In this document: in pieces, positions 44,625 to 53,054 of the stretch
How positions within the stretch are numbered: the stretch's first letter is position 1
How the letters are laid out: each line of letters opens with the position of its first letter
Assembly: GCA_948794795.1 (NCBI GenBank)
Contig: CAQGLR010000001.1
Span: 1 to 64,000, forward strand
DNA: 64,000 nt
Reading direction: 5' to 3'
Source of the DNA: an uncultured Lachnospiraceae bacterium
Lineage (GTDB): Bacteria; Bacillota; Clostridia; Lachnospirales; Lachnospiraceae
Position numbers and translations under genes: made by a program
The notes under the pieces: model-generated
The model's input: only the letters and a program-made list of their open reading frames with translations
Told to the model about the DNA's origin: nothing
Databases searched by the model: none

Positions 44625-45165
44625 TATTAAATATACAAACATTATATTGTTCTGGCAAGTTCCAAATGTTTTACCCAAAGGCAGCTGTTTTTGGGGTACT
44701 GGTGCTTAAGCCTCGTATTTAATGTTTCTGTGAAACATCAGGGCTTTATACACCACAGTGCATCCCATCCAGGCACAATGTCATTTAGTTAAGCAAAGCC
44801 TAATAAATAAAGGGCTTATGAATGTTTGAAAATTAAATTTATACAAAGATTATATTACTCTGGCAAGTTCCAAATGTTTTACCATAAAGCAGCTGTTTGG
44901 GGGCGCTGGTGCTTAAATCTGGTTCTTTCAGATTTTATGCACCACTGCGCATCCCATCCAAGCGGAAGCGGCTGCTGGTGGTAAAATTTTGGACTTGCCA
45001 GAGGCACATAACTTATGAATATTTAATTTTCAAACATCCATAACCTTGCTATTTACAGAAGGGTTGCTTAACTAAATGACATTGCATCCAAGCGGAAGCG
45101 GCTGCCAGGGGTAAAACTTTGGAATTACCAGAGCCAGTAAATTTGTATATTTTTAAATTAATAGA
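44625..45165. repeat. Long palindromic repeat, copy 4, interrupted by copy 5
   Basis: The outer copy runs from about 44625 (CTGGCAAGTTCCAAATG at 44652) to about 45165 (GGAATTACCAGAG at 45128-45140). It is split by the insertion of copy 5. The left half ends at GCATCCCATCCA (to 44771) and the right half resumes at AGCGGAAGCGGCTGCC (from 45091). Confidence 0.8.
44772..45085. mobile_element. Long palindromic repeat, copy 5, inserted into copy 4
   Basis: This 314-bp element has ends GGCACAATGTCATTTAGTT and AACTAAATGACATTGC. It is flanked by the direct repeat ATCCA (44767-44771 and 45086-45090). Removing the element and one ATCCA restores the uninterrupted core sequence found inside copy 5 itself. 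It encodes no protein, so movement would depend on a transposase elsewhere, as for MITEs. Confidence 0.85.
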
Positions 45166-45200
45166 TAAATATAGCAGTAGATGAAAGGAATTGTGTAATA

Positions 45201-46241
45201 ATGGTAAAAGCAGGTATTATTGGTTCTACAGGTTATGCAGGCCAGGAGCTTGTACGCATACTCTTACAACATCCTGGTGTGGAGATTGTATGGTATGGTT
45301 CAAAATCATATATAGATAAGAAATATAGTGAAGTATTTGGAAATATGTTCCAGATTGCAGATGATACATGTATGGGTGAAAATATAGAAGAACTTGCAGA
45401 CCAGGCAGATGTTATTTTTACAGCTACTCCACAAGGACTGTGCAGTTCACTTGTCAATGAAAAAGTATTAAGCAAGACAAAGATAATAGACCTTAGTGCT
45501 GATTTCAGGATTAAAGATGTATCCAGGTATGAAGAATGGTATGGTATCAAGCATCAGAGTCCTGGATTTATAGAAGAGGCAGTATATGGGCTTTGTGAAG
45601 TAAACAGGGCATCTATAAAAGATGCAAGGCTTATAGCCAATCCAGGGTGTTTCCCGACATGTACAGTTCTTTCAATATATCCGCTGGCAAAGGAAGGGCT
45701 GGTTGATATGGATACAATTATTGTTGATGCAAAATCAGGTGTATCCGGTGCAGGGCGCGGGGCCAAAACTGCCAACCTGTATTGTGAAGTTAATGAAAGT
45801 ATTAAACCATATGGAGTAGCAGTACACCGTCATACACCAGAGATTGAAGACCAGCTTTCTTATGCTTCTGGCAAAGAAACAGTTATTAACTTTACACCAC
45901 ACCTTGTACCTATGAACAGGGGCATACTTGCCACTTCATATGCAAAAATGTATGGGAAGCTTTCATATAAGGAAGTAAAGGAAGTTTATGACAAGTATTA
46001 TAAGGATGAATATTTTGTGCGTGTACTTGAAGAAAATGTATTTCCAGAAACAAGATGGGTAGAAGGAAGTAATTTTGTGGATGTAAACTTTAAAATTGAC
46101 AACCGCACAGGACGTATTATTATGATGGGAGCTATTGATAATGTTGTTAAAGGTGCGGCCGGACAGGCAGTACAGAATATGAATATTATGTTTGGATTTG
46201 AAGAAAATACAGGGCTTCAGATGGTTCCTCTGTTCCCATAA
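45201..46241 (+). CDS. argC: N-acetyl-gamma-glutamyl-phosphate reductase
   Basis: The 346-residue enzyme reduces N-acetylglutamyl phosphate to the semialdehyde, the third step of arginine synthesis. The N-terminal GSTGYAGQELVRILLQHP binds NADPH, Cys150 in NPGCFPT is the nucleophile, and HRHTPEIEDQL carries the catalytic His. Length is normal. It starts the argC-argB-argD operon, just after the palindromic repeats. Confidence 0.96.
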   Translation: MVKAGIIGSTGYAGQELVRILLQHPGVEIVWYGSKSYIDKKYSEVFGNMFQIADDTCMGENIEELADQADVIFTATPQGLCSSLVNEKVLSKTKIIDLSADFRIKDVSRYEEWYGIKHQSPGFIEEAVYGLCEVNRASIKDARLIANPGCFPTCTVLSIYPLAKEGLVDMDTIIVDAKSGVSGAGRGAKTANLYCEVNESIKPYGVAVHRHTPEIEDQLSYASGKETVINFTPHLVPMNRGILATSYAKMYGKLSYKEVKEVYDKYYKDEYFVRVLEENVFPETRWVEGSNFVDVNFKIDNRTGRIIMMGAIDNVVKGAAGQAVQNMNIMFGFEENTGLQMVPLFP

Positions 46242-46290
46242 AAATTTTATAAGAATTAAGTATAAATTTTTTGCTGAAAGGATAAAAGTT

Positions 46291-47205
46291 ATGAGTGATG
46301 AAGAAAAGAAAGAGTATTTTGATTTAATTACACAGAAGGCAGAAACCCTTATTGAGGCACTGCCATATATACGTGATTTCAATAATAAAAAGGTTGTTGT
46401 TAAATATGGCGGAAGTGCTATGCTTGACAAGCATCTCGAAGAAAGTGTAATTAAGGATGTTGCATTATTAAAGCTTATTGGAATGAAGCCAGTTATTGTA
46501 CATGGCGGTGGCAAGGAAATAAGCAGGTGGCTTGACAAGACTGGCAAGGAAACAGAATTTGAGAATGGCCTGCGTGTAACAGATAAAGATACAATGGAAA
46601 TAGCAGAAATGGTACTTAACCGTGTTAATAAAAACCTTGTCCAGATGGTAGAAAGCCTTGGTGTAAAGGCTGTGGGGATATGCGGCAAGGATGGTGGTAT
46701 GTTAAAAGCAGTTAAGAAAATGCCAGATGGCAAAGATATAGGTTATGTTGGTGATATACAGTCAGTTAATACAGAAATTATTGATACACTTATTGAAAAT
46801 GATTTTATACCAGTTATTGCACCAATAGGCATGGATGAAAATGGTGATACTTATAATATTAATGCTGATGATGCAGCATGTGCAATAGCAAGTGCAATAT
46901 TTGCTGAAAAGCTTGCATTTCTTACAGATGTAGAGGGCGTATGCATGAATCCTGATGATAAGAATTCACTTATATCAGTGCTTGACCTGAATGAAGCCAA
47001 TAAACTTATAGAGGGTGGTATAATAAGTGGTGGAATGCTTCCGAAAGTTACTAACTGTATAAATGCTGTTAATTCAGGTGTAAACAGGGTGCATATCCTT
47101 GATGGCAGGAGGGAACACTGCCTTTTGCTTGAGTTCTTTACAAAGAAAGGTATTGGTACAGCTATAATTGGAGATGACAGCGGACGTTATTTTAATGAAA
47201 ATTAA
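46291..47205 (+). CDS. argB: Acetylglutamate kinase
   Basis: The 304-residue amino-acid kinase phosphorylates N-acetylglutamate. It has KVVVKYGGSAML and VIVHGGGKEISRWL at the N-terminus, the VGICGKDGGML block and FLTDVEGV. ATG at 46291 was chosen over an earlier codon at 46192, which would overlap argC. The N-terminal extension before the first lysine motif is about 35 residues, as often seen in the arginine-inhibited form, so feedback control is possible. Confidence 0.95.
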   Translation: MSDEEKKEYFDLITQKAETLIEALPYIRDFNNKKVVVKYGGSAMLDKHLEESVIKDVALLKLIGMKPVIVHGGGKEISRWLDKTGKETEFENGLRVTDKDTMEIAEMVLNRVNKNLVQMVESLGVKAVGICGKDGGMLKAVKKMPDGKDIGYVGDIQSVNTEIIDTLIENDFIPVIAPIGMDENGDTYNINADDAACAIASAIFAEKLAFLTDVEGVCMNPDDKNSLISVLDLNEANKLIEGGIISGGMLPKVTNCINAVNSGVNRVHILDGRREHCLLLEFFTKKGIGTAIIGDDSGRYFNEN

Positions 47206-47261
47206 ATTAAACGGATACCTGCATTATTTTCATATGCTTTGCTTATAAATGGAGGATTATT

Positions 47262-48452
47262 ATGGATATAGAAGAAGCTTCAAAACATTTTATACATGTA
47301 TATAACAGGAACAGGGTTTTTGCTAAAGGTGAAGATGTATATCTTTATGATACAGAAGGAAACAAGTATCTTGATATGGGTGCGGGAATTGCAGTTTCTG
47401 CGCTTGGTTACAGTAACGAGGAATATAAACAAGGGCTTAAAGACCAGATTGATAAGCTTATACATACATCAAACCTTTATTTTAATGAGCCTGCAATTAA
47501 AGCGGCAGGTTATATTTCAGAAGCCTCAGGGCTTGACAGGGTATTTTTTACTAATAGTGGTACAGAAGCTATTGAAGGCGCTATTAAACTTGCACGTAAA
47601 TATGCATATTTAAAGAATAAAGACAGCAAAGGCAGCATAATTGCAATGGAACATTCTTTCCATGGAAGAAGCATGGGGGCACTTTCTGTTACTGGTACAA
47701 AGCATTACAGGGAGCCTTTTGAACCATTAATCGGTGGTGTGTCATTTGCAGAATACAATAATCTTGAAAGTGTAAAAGAACTTGTTACAGAGGATACATG
47801 TGCAATAATACTTGAAACGCTGCAGGGAGAGGGCGGGATTCATCCTGCATCACCAGAATTTATAACTGGTTTAAGGAAACTTTGTGATGAGAATGATATT
47901 TTATTAATATTAGATGAAATACAGTGTGGAATGGGCCGTACAGGAAAAATGTTTACATACCAGTATTATGGTATAAAGCCAGATATACTTACAATGGCAA
48001 AAGCACTTGGATGCGGTGTGCCTGTAGGTGCATTTGCTGCAAGTGAAAGAGTAGCAGAAGCAATGTGTCCAGGCGACCATGGAACTACTTATGGCGGCAA
48101 CCCGCTTGCAACAGCTGCTGTGTGCAAAGTATTTGAAATATATAAAGATAAAGATATTGTAAACCATGTTAATGAAATTTCTCCTTATCTTAAAGAGAAA
48201 CTTGAAACACTGCAAAGCAGGTACGGCAGTATTATAAAAGATGTACGTGGCATGGGGCTTATGTATGGTATTGAACTTGATATGCCAGCCAGCCAGGTTG
48301 TTACAGAAGCACTTGAAAATAATTTAATATTAATTCCAGCAGGAAGTAATATTATAAGGTTTGTGCCTCCTTTAATAATAGAAAAAGAACATATAGATAC
48401 AATGTACAATATATTAGATAAGGTTTTTGGAAATTTTAAACCTGCCGGATAA
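47262..48452 (+). CDS. argD: Acetylornithine aminotransferase
   Basis: The 396-residue class III PLP enzyme converts N-acetylglutamate semialdehyde to N-acetylornithine. FFTNSGTEAIEGAIKLARKY is the cofactor phosphate site, ILDEIQCGMGRTG holds the ring-binding Asp, and Lys247 in TMAKALGCGVP binds PLP. GGAGG precedes the ATG. A terminator follows, so argJ, argF, argG and argH must be elsewhere. Confidence 0.95.
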   Translation: MDIEEASKHFIHVYNRNRVFAKGEDVYLYDTEGNKYLDMGAGIAVSALGYSNEEYKQGLKDQIDKLIHTSNLYFNEPAIKAAGYISEASGLDRVFFTNSGTEAIEGAIKLARKYAYLKNKDSKGSIIAMEHSFHGRSMGALSVTGTKHYREPFEPLIGGVSFAEYNNLESVKELVTEDTCAIILETLQGEGGIHPASPEFITGLRKLCDENDILLILDEIQCGMGRTGKMFTYQYYGIKPDILTMAKALGCGVPVGAFAASERVAEAMCPGDHGTTYGGNPLATAAVCKVFEIYKDKDIVNHVNEISPYLKEKLETLQSRYGSIIKDVRGMGLMYGIELDMPASQVVTEALENNLILIPAGSNIIRFVPPLIIEKEHIDTMYNILDKVFGNFKPAG

Positions 48453-48515
48453 CAGATTTTAAGTAATAACTGAATAATTAAACCTGTTTTGGAAATATTC
48501 TGTAATATACAAAAG

Positions 48516-48541
48516 AGCCAGAGTAACAGCTGGCTTTTTTG
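48516..48541 (+). terminator. Terminator of argCBD
   Basis: AGCCAG (48516-48521) pairs with CTGGCT (48530-48535), followed by a run of T to 48541. Confidence 0.85.
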
Positions 48542-48596
48542 TTATCTGACAGGAAATTTTCTAGCATTATTACAAATTACAGAAAAGAGGTTAATT

Positions 48597-49043
48597 ATGT
48601 GGGGAATAATTATTTCAGTAATATCAGGTATTCTAATGAGTATACAGGGAGTATTTAATTCAGAAGTAACAAAGCAGACAGGCGTATGGATTGCTGCTGC
48701 ATTTGTACAGGTTACAGCTTTTATTGTATGTATGGTGGCATGGTTTGTAACAGGCAGGGAAAGCGGTTTTGGTGAAGTAGTCCAGGCAAGGCCTGTTTAT
48801 ATTTTATCTGGAGGAATAATAGGTGCATTTATAACATACACCGTAATTATTGGAATGAATACACTTGGACCTGCACAATCAGTAATTTTTATAATAACTG
48901 CACAAATTATTTCGGCATACCTTATTGAACTTCTTGGGCTGTTTGGCGTAGAAAAGAGCCAGTTCCACTGGACAAAACTTCTAGGTGTTGTATTAATGGC
49001 AGCAGGAATTATAATTTTTAAATGGAAAGATTTAAGGCAGTAA
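48597..49043 (+). CDS. YdcZ/DUF606-type DMT membrane protein
   Basis: The 148-residue protein has five helices: IIISVISGILMSIQGVFNS, AAAFVQVTAFIVCMVAWF, YILSGGIIGAFITYTVI, SVIFIITAQIISAYLIEL and LGVVLMAAGIIIF. The opening GILMSIQGVFNSEVTKQTG is typical of DUF606 transporters of the drug/metabolite superfamily. GAGG precedes the ATG at 48597. Function unknown. Pairs of such genes often form heterodimers, but only one is here. Confidence 0.8.
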   Translation: MWGIIISVISGILMSIQGVFNSEVTKQTGVWIAAAFVQVTAFIVCMVAWFVTGRESGFGEVVQARPVYILSGGIIGAFITYTVIIGMNTLGPAQSVIFIITAQIISAYLIELLGLFGVEKSQFHWTKLLGVVLMAAGIIIFKWKDLRQ

Positions 49044-49205
49044 TGCCTGTATAGCATATGTTGTAATAAATTTTAATTAAATTGTAATAAATTTGTTAAT
49101 TGTACCTATTGTAATAATTTTTTATATTGGTTATTATGGTTAATAGTTACAGCTTATAACCAAGATGGCATAACCTTTCATATATTTTTATGAAGGGGGT
49201 TCTCT

Positions 49206-49847
49206 ATGGGAAAAAATAAAATGGCAGTAATTGCCATTTGTCTTGTATTTATAGTATTTTCGGGTATTTTCTATATTAAGCCAGGTGTGGATGGAACAGA
49301 TGCTGGTATTACTAACAGTATACAAACAGAAAGCACCAGTATGCCAGAAAGTGGCAGCATTAAAGGGAAACAGGCAGAGAGCACACATATGCCGCCAGAA
49401 ATAATTACAGTATATATTTGTGGTGCAGTGAAACATCCAGGGGTATACAGCCTGGAAAGCGGACAGAGATTATGTGATGCTGTAAATGCTGCTGGAGGTT
49501 TTAAGAAAACAGCAGCACGTTTGTCTGTAAATCTTGCAAGGTCTCTTAGTGATGGTGAGCAGGTAATTATACCAACAAAGAAACAGGCGGCTTCATATAA
49601 CAAGACGTCTAAAGGAGATAGTGCAGAGGCAGGGGGCACTGCCAGCACAAATACAGACGGGCTTGTAAATATAAATACTGCATCAAAGGAAGAACTAATG
49701 TCACTTCCTGGCATTGGTGCCAGTAAGGCAGATGCAGTTATAGAGTACCGTTTATCAAATAGTTTTAAGGCTATTGAAGATATAAAAAATGTTACTGGTA
49801 TTAAAGATGGTGTATTTAACCAGATAAAGAACCAGATTACTGTATAA
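49206..49847 (+). CDS. comEA: ComEA-type competence protein
   Basis: The 213-residue exported protein has a membrane anchor (about 7-23) and an SLBB domain (about 63-118; VYICGAVKHPGVYSL, GQRLCDAVNAAGG). A Ser/Thr-rich linker follows, then a helix-hairpin-helix DNA-binding domain (about 156-213; VNINTASKEELMSLPGIGASKADAVIEYR). It binds incoming double-stranded DNA outside the membrane. comEC lies about 3.3 kb downstream, separated by a two-component system and a GerMN protein, unlike the Bacillus comE operon. Confidence 0.92.
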   Translation: MGKNKMAVIAICLVFIVFSGIFYIKPGVDGTDAGITNSIQTESTSMPESGSIKGKQAESTHMPPEIITVYICGAVKHPGVYSLESGQRLCDAVNAAGGFKKTAARLSVNLARSLSDGEQVIIPTKKQAASYNKTSKGDSAEAGGTASTNTDGLVNINTASKEELMSLPGIGASKADAVIEYRLSNSFKAIEDIKNVTGIKDGVFNQIKNQITV

Positions 49848-49866
49848 ATGGAAGGATGGAATTATA

Positions 49867-50553
49867 ATGGCTAGGAAAGTTTTAGTGGTTGATGATGAGA
49901 AATTAATTGTTAAAGGAATCCGTTTCAGCCTTGAACAGGATGGAATGGAGGTTGACTGTGCGTATGACGGGCAGGAAGCGTTAGATTTCATTAATAATAA
50001 TAAATATGATGTTATTCTTCTTGATATAATGCTTCCAAAGCTTAATGGTTTTGAAGTGTGCCAGCAGATACGTGAATTTTCCAATGTACCCATTATAATG
50101 CTTACCGCTAAAGGTGATGATATGGATAAAATCCTTGGTCTTGAATATGGGGCAGATGATTATATTACAAAACCATTTAATATCCTGGAAGTAAAGGCAA
50201 GGATTAAGGCAATTATAAGAAGAAGCAGCCAGGCAGAAACAAAGGAGCCACAGAAAGTATACTCATATGGTGGTTTAAGGATTGATATAGACAGCAGGAG
50301 AGGGTATATAAACGATACAGAAGTAAACCTTACTGCAAAAGAATTTGACCTGCTTGAACTTCTTATGCTCCATCCTAATAAAGTTTATGGGCGCGAGGAA
50401 CTGCTTAATACTGTGTGGGGCTATGATTACCCTGGTGATGTAAGGACTGTGGATGTACATATCCGCCGCTTAAGGGAGAAGATTGAGGAATCCCCAAGTA
50501 ATCCTTCTTACATCCATACTAAATGGGGTGTTGGTTATTATTTCCAGAAATAA
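49867..50553 (+). CDS. OmpR-family response regulator
   Basis: The 228-residue regulator has a receiver domain with the phosphorylatable Asp53 (VILLDIMLPK), the acidic pair in VDDEKL, and the Lys in YITKPF. A winged-helix effector follows (GREELLNTVWGYDYPGDVRTVDVHIRRLREK). A histidine kinase follows at once. GGAAGGATGG precedes the ATG. The signal and targets are unknown. Confidence 0.95.
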   Translation: MARKVLVVDDEKLIVKGIRFSLEQDGMEVDCAYDGQEALDFINNNKYDVILLDIMLPKLNGFEVCQQIREFSNVPIIMLTAKGDDMDKILGLEYGADDYITKPFNILEVKARIKAIIRRSSQAETKEPQKVYSYGGLRIDIDSRRGYINDTEVNLTAKEFDLLELLMLHPNKVYGREELLNTVWGYDYPGDVRTVDVHIRRLREKIEESPSNPSYIHTKWGVGYYFQK

Positions 50554-50588
50554 TTTATTATTTCATCTGGTATAATGGAGGAAGCATT

Positions 50589-52025
50589 TTGAAAAATGTA
50601 TGGAATAACCTGCTATATAACCTTAAAAGCATGCGTGTCCAGGTCTTTGGAATTCTGTTATGTGTAGGCCTTATACCTATAGTGTTTTTATTTAGTGTAA
50701 TTACTAATACATATGATACACAGATGGTTTCACAAAAGACTGATGAGCTGTATTCATATGGTACAGTTATTTCTAACCTTGTTGTGTCATCAGGATATCT
50801 TTCTGGCCATAATTCTGCAGAACTTGACAGTGAAACAGAAGAAATAGCTAATATTTACCAAGGACGTATAATAATTGTTGACAAAGATTTAAAGATTTTA
50901 AAAGACACTTATGGGCTTGAAGAGGGAAAGACCCTGATTTCCACGGAAGTTGTAAAGTGTTTCAGCGGGGGCAGTGGTAAAAGGTATGTAAACAGCCTGG
51001 GAGATTACAGGCAGCTTACAATGCCTATAACTGACCCCCAGCTTAATGAAGTTTGTGGTGTAATTGTAATAAGCTACTCTACCAAGAATTTGGGGCTGGT
51101 TACACATGAAGTATCTAACAGGATATTGTTCCTGCTGCTTGGCATTGCACTTATTATAGTAATATTGTCATTTATATTTTCTCTGTTTATTGCGTCTTCA
51201 CTTAATAAGGTGACAGAATCAATTAATGATATATCTAAAGGTGATATGGATACAAAGCTTGAAATGCATGGTTATACAGAACTTGTAAAGATTTCAGAAT
51301 CATTTAACCAGATGACAGAAGTTATCAGGAAACAGGAAAACTCAAGGCAGGAGTTTGTTTCAAATGTATCCCATGAGTTAAAGACCCCGCTTGCGTCTAT
51401 GAAAGTGCTTTCAGATTCCCTTTTATCCCAGGAAGGTATGCCAGAAGAGATATACAGGGAATTTCTTGGGGATATAACTACTGAGATTGAGAGAATGACA
51501 CAGATAATAAATGACTTGCTCTCAATGGTTAAGATGGATAAGAACAGTGCGAATATGCAGGTTGCCAATATAAGCATTAATGAATTGCTTGAACAGCTTC
51601 TTAAACGTTTAAGGCCTATTGCGGCAAAGCGCAATATAGAACTGGTATTTGAAAGTTACAGGCCTGTTATGGCAGATGTTGATGAAGTTAAGATATCAAT
51701 AGCATTAAACAATATTATAGAAAATGCAATTAAATATAATTATGATGATGGATGGGTCAGGGTTACATTAAATGCTGACCATAAGTTCTTCTTTGTGACT
51801 ATACAAGATTCCGGGGTTGGTATTCCAGAGGATGTACAGGATAATGTATTTGAAAGGTTTTACAGGGTTGATAAGGCAAGGTCAAGGGAAACTGGTGGTA
51901 CAGGGCTTGGTTTGTCACTTACAAGAAATGCAGTTCTTTTACACAGGGGTTCTATAAAGCTTTACAGCAAAGAGAAAGAAGGGACTACATTTACCGTGAG
52001 GATACCGCTTAATTATATACCTTAG
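50589..52025 (+). CDS. Sensor histidine kinase
   Basis: The 478-residue membrane kinase has a first helix (VFGILLCVGLIPIVFLFSVI), an external sensor domain of about 140 residues and a second helix (ILFLLLGIALIIVILSFIFSLFIA). A HAMP domain, HisKA with His262 in FVSNVSHELKTPLASM and HATPase blocks (NNIIENAIKYN, DSGVGIPEDVQ, GGTGLGLSL) follow. The likely start is TTG at 50589, 7 nt after GGAGGA. It partners the upstream regulator. Confidence 0.92.
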   Translation: MKNVWNNLLYNLKSMRVQVFGILLCVGLIPIVFLFSVITNTYDTQMVSQKTDELYSYGTVISNLVVSSGYLSGHNSAELDSETEEIANIYQGRIIIVDKDLKILKDTYGLEEGKTLISTEVVKCFSGGSGKRYVNSLGDYRQLTMPITDPQLNEVCGVIVISYSTKNLGLVTHEVSNRILFLLLGIALIIVILSFIFSLFIASSLNKVTESINDISKGDMDTKLEMHGYTELVKISESFNQMTEVIRKQENSRQEFVSNVSHELKTPLASMKVLSDSLLSQEGMPEEIYREFLGDITTEIERMTQIINDLLSMVKMDKNSANMQVANISINELLEQLLKRLRPIAAKRNIELVFESYRPVMADVDEVKISIALNNIIENAIKYNYDDGWVRVTLNADHKFFFVTIQDSGVGIPEDVQDNVFERFYRVDKARSRETGGTGLGLSLTRNAVLLHRGSIKLYSKEKEGTTFTVRIPLNYIP

Positions 52026-52080
52026 GAAGTGTCTGGAATTGCCAGAACCATATGATTCTAACAAAAGGAGCTGTTCTTAA

Positions 52081-53040
52081 ATGAAAATACGTCCATTTTG
52101 GTTTACAAGCCTTCTGGCAGCAGGGTTTATATTGTGTACAGGATGCCAGAAGAACAGTGATGAGGATTACAAAGGATATTATATATTTGGTCTTGATGCT
52201 AATGAAACAAAGGTTACTTATGAAAAGTATACTCCTGTGTCAAAAGATACAGAAGAACTTGTAGAAGAATTTTTAAATAAGATGTCAGATAAACCAGAAG
52301 ATGTTTATATGAAAAAGGCGGTGCCAGATGATGTTATTATAGATAATTATGTAATATCAGAAGAAGGAAGCCTTTCAATTTACTTTAATTCTTCATATGG
52401 CAATTATACAGGAGTGCCAGAGATTTTAAGGCGGGCGGCTATTGTCAAGACACTGTGCCAGGTTCCAGGTGTAGAGGATGTGCAGTTTTATGTTGCTGGA
52501 CAGCCTCTTACTACTTCTAATATGGAGGCAGTAGGTATTATGACAGCCAGCCAGTTTATTGATAATACGGGTGGTGAAACAAGTTATAAACAGAACGCTA
52601 CCCTTAATATGTACTTTTCTGATTATAAAGGGACAGCACTTGTAGAGGTTCCTGTAGAAATTACTTATGATGCTACAATTCCTTTAGAACAGCTTGCTAT
52701 TGAACAGCTTATGAAAGGACCTTATTCTATAGAGGGCATAAATAAAAAAAGTGTGCTTCCTACAATACCTGACGGAACAAGGCTTAATAAGGTTACAGTA
52801 AAGGAAAATACTTGTTATGTGGACTTTTCATCTGATTTTTTAAATAAACGCAAGTCAGTTACTTCTGATGTTGCAATATATTCTGTTGTAAATACACTTG
52901 TTGAACTTCCTGCAATTAATAAAGTCCAGTTTAGCATTGATGGCGGACAGGTTCTTGAATATAGTGATTCTACTGGCTTTGGTGAGCCATTTGAAAGAAA
53001 TCTTGACCTTGTGGTTTCAAGGGTACAGGTTATGGAGTAA
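52081..53040 (+). CDS. GerMN-domain lipoprotein
   Basis: The 319-residue lipoprotein has a signal peptide with lipobox FILCTGC, and two GerMN-like domains (about 40-150 and 170-300). The second reads LEQLAIEQLMKGP and then TVKENTCYVDFSSDFL. Such domains occur in sporulation protein GerM and in LpqB-like proteins that partner histidine kinases. Its place directly after a sensor kinase fits a role in tuning that system. AAAGGAG precedes the ATG. Confidence 0.85.
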   Translation: MKIRPFWFTSLLAAGFILCTGCQKNSDEDYKGYYIFGLDANETKVTYEKYTPVSKDTEELVEEFLNKMSDKPEDVYMKKAVPDDVIIDNYVISEEGSLSIYFNSSYGNYTGVPEILRRAAIVKTLCQVPGVEDVQFYVAGQPLTTSNMEAVGIMTASQFIDNTGGETSYKQNATLNMYFSDYKGTALVEVPVEITYDATIPLEQLAIEQLMKGPYSIEGINKKSVLPTIPDGTRLNKVTVKENTCYVDFSSDFLNKRKSVTSDVAIYSVVNTLVELPAINKVQFSIDGGQVLEYSDSTGFGEPFERNLDLVVSRVQVME

Positions 53041-53054
53041 AAGGAGGGGGTTAA

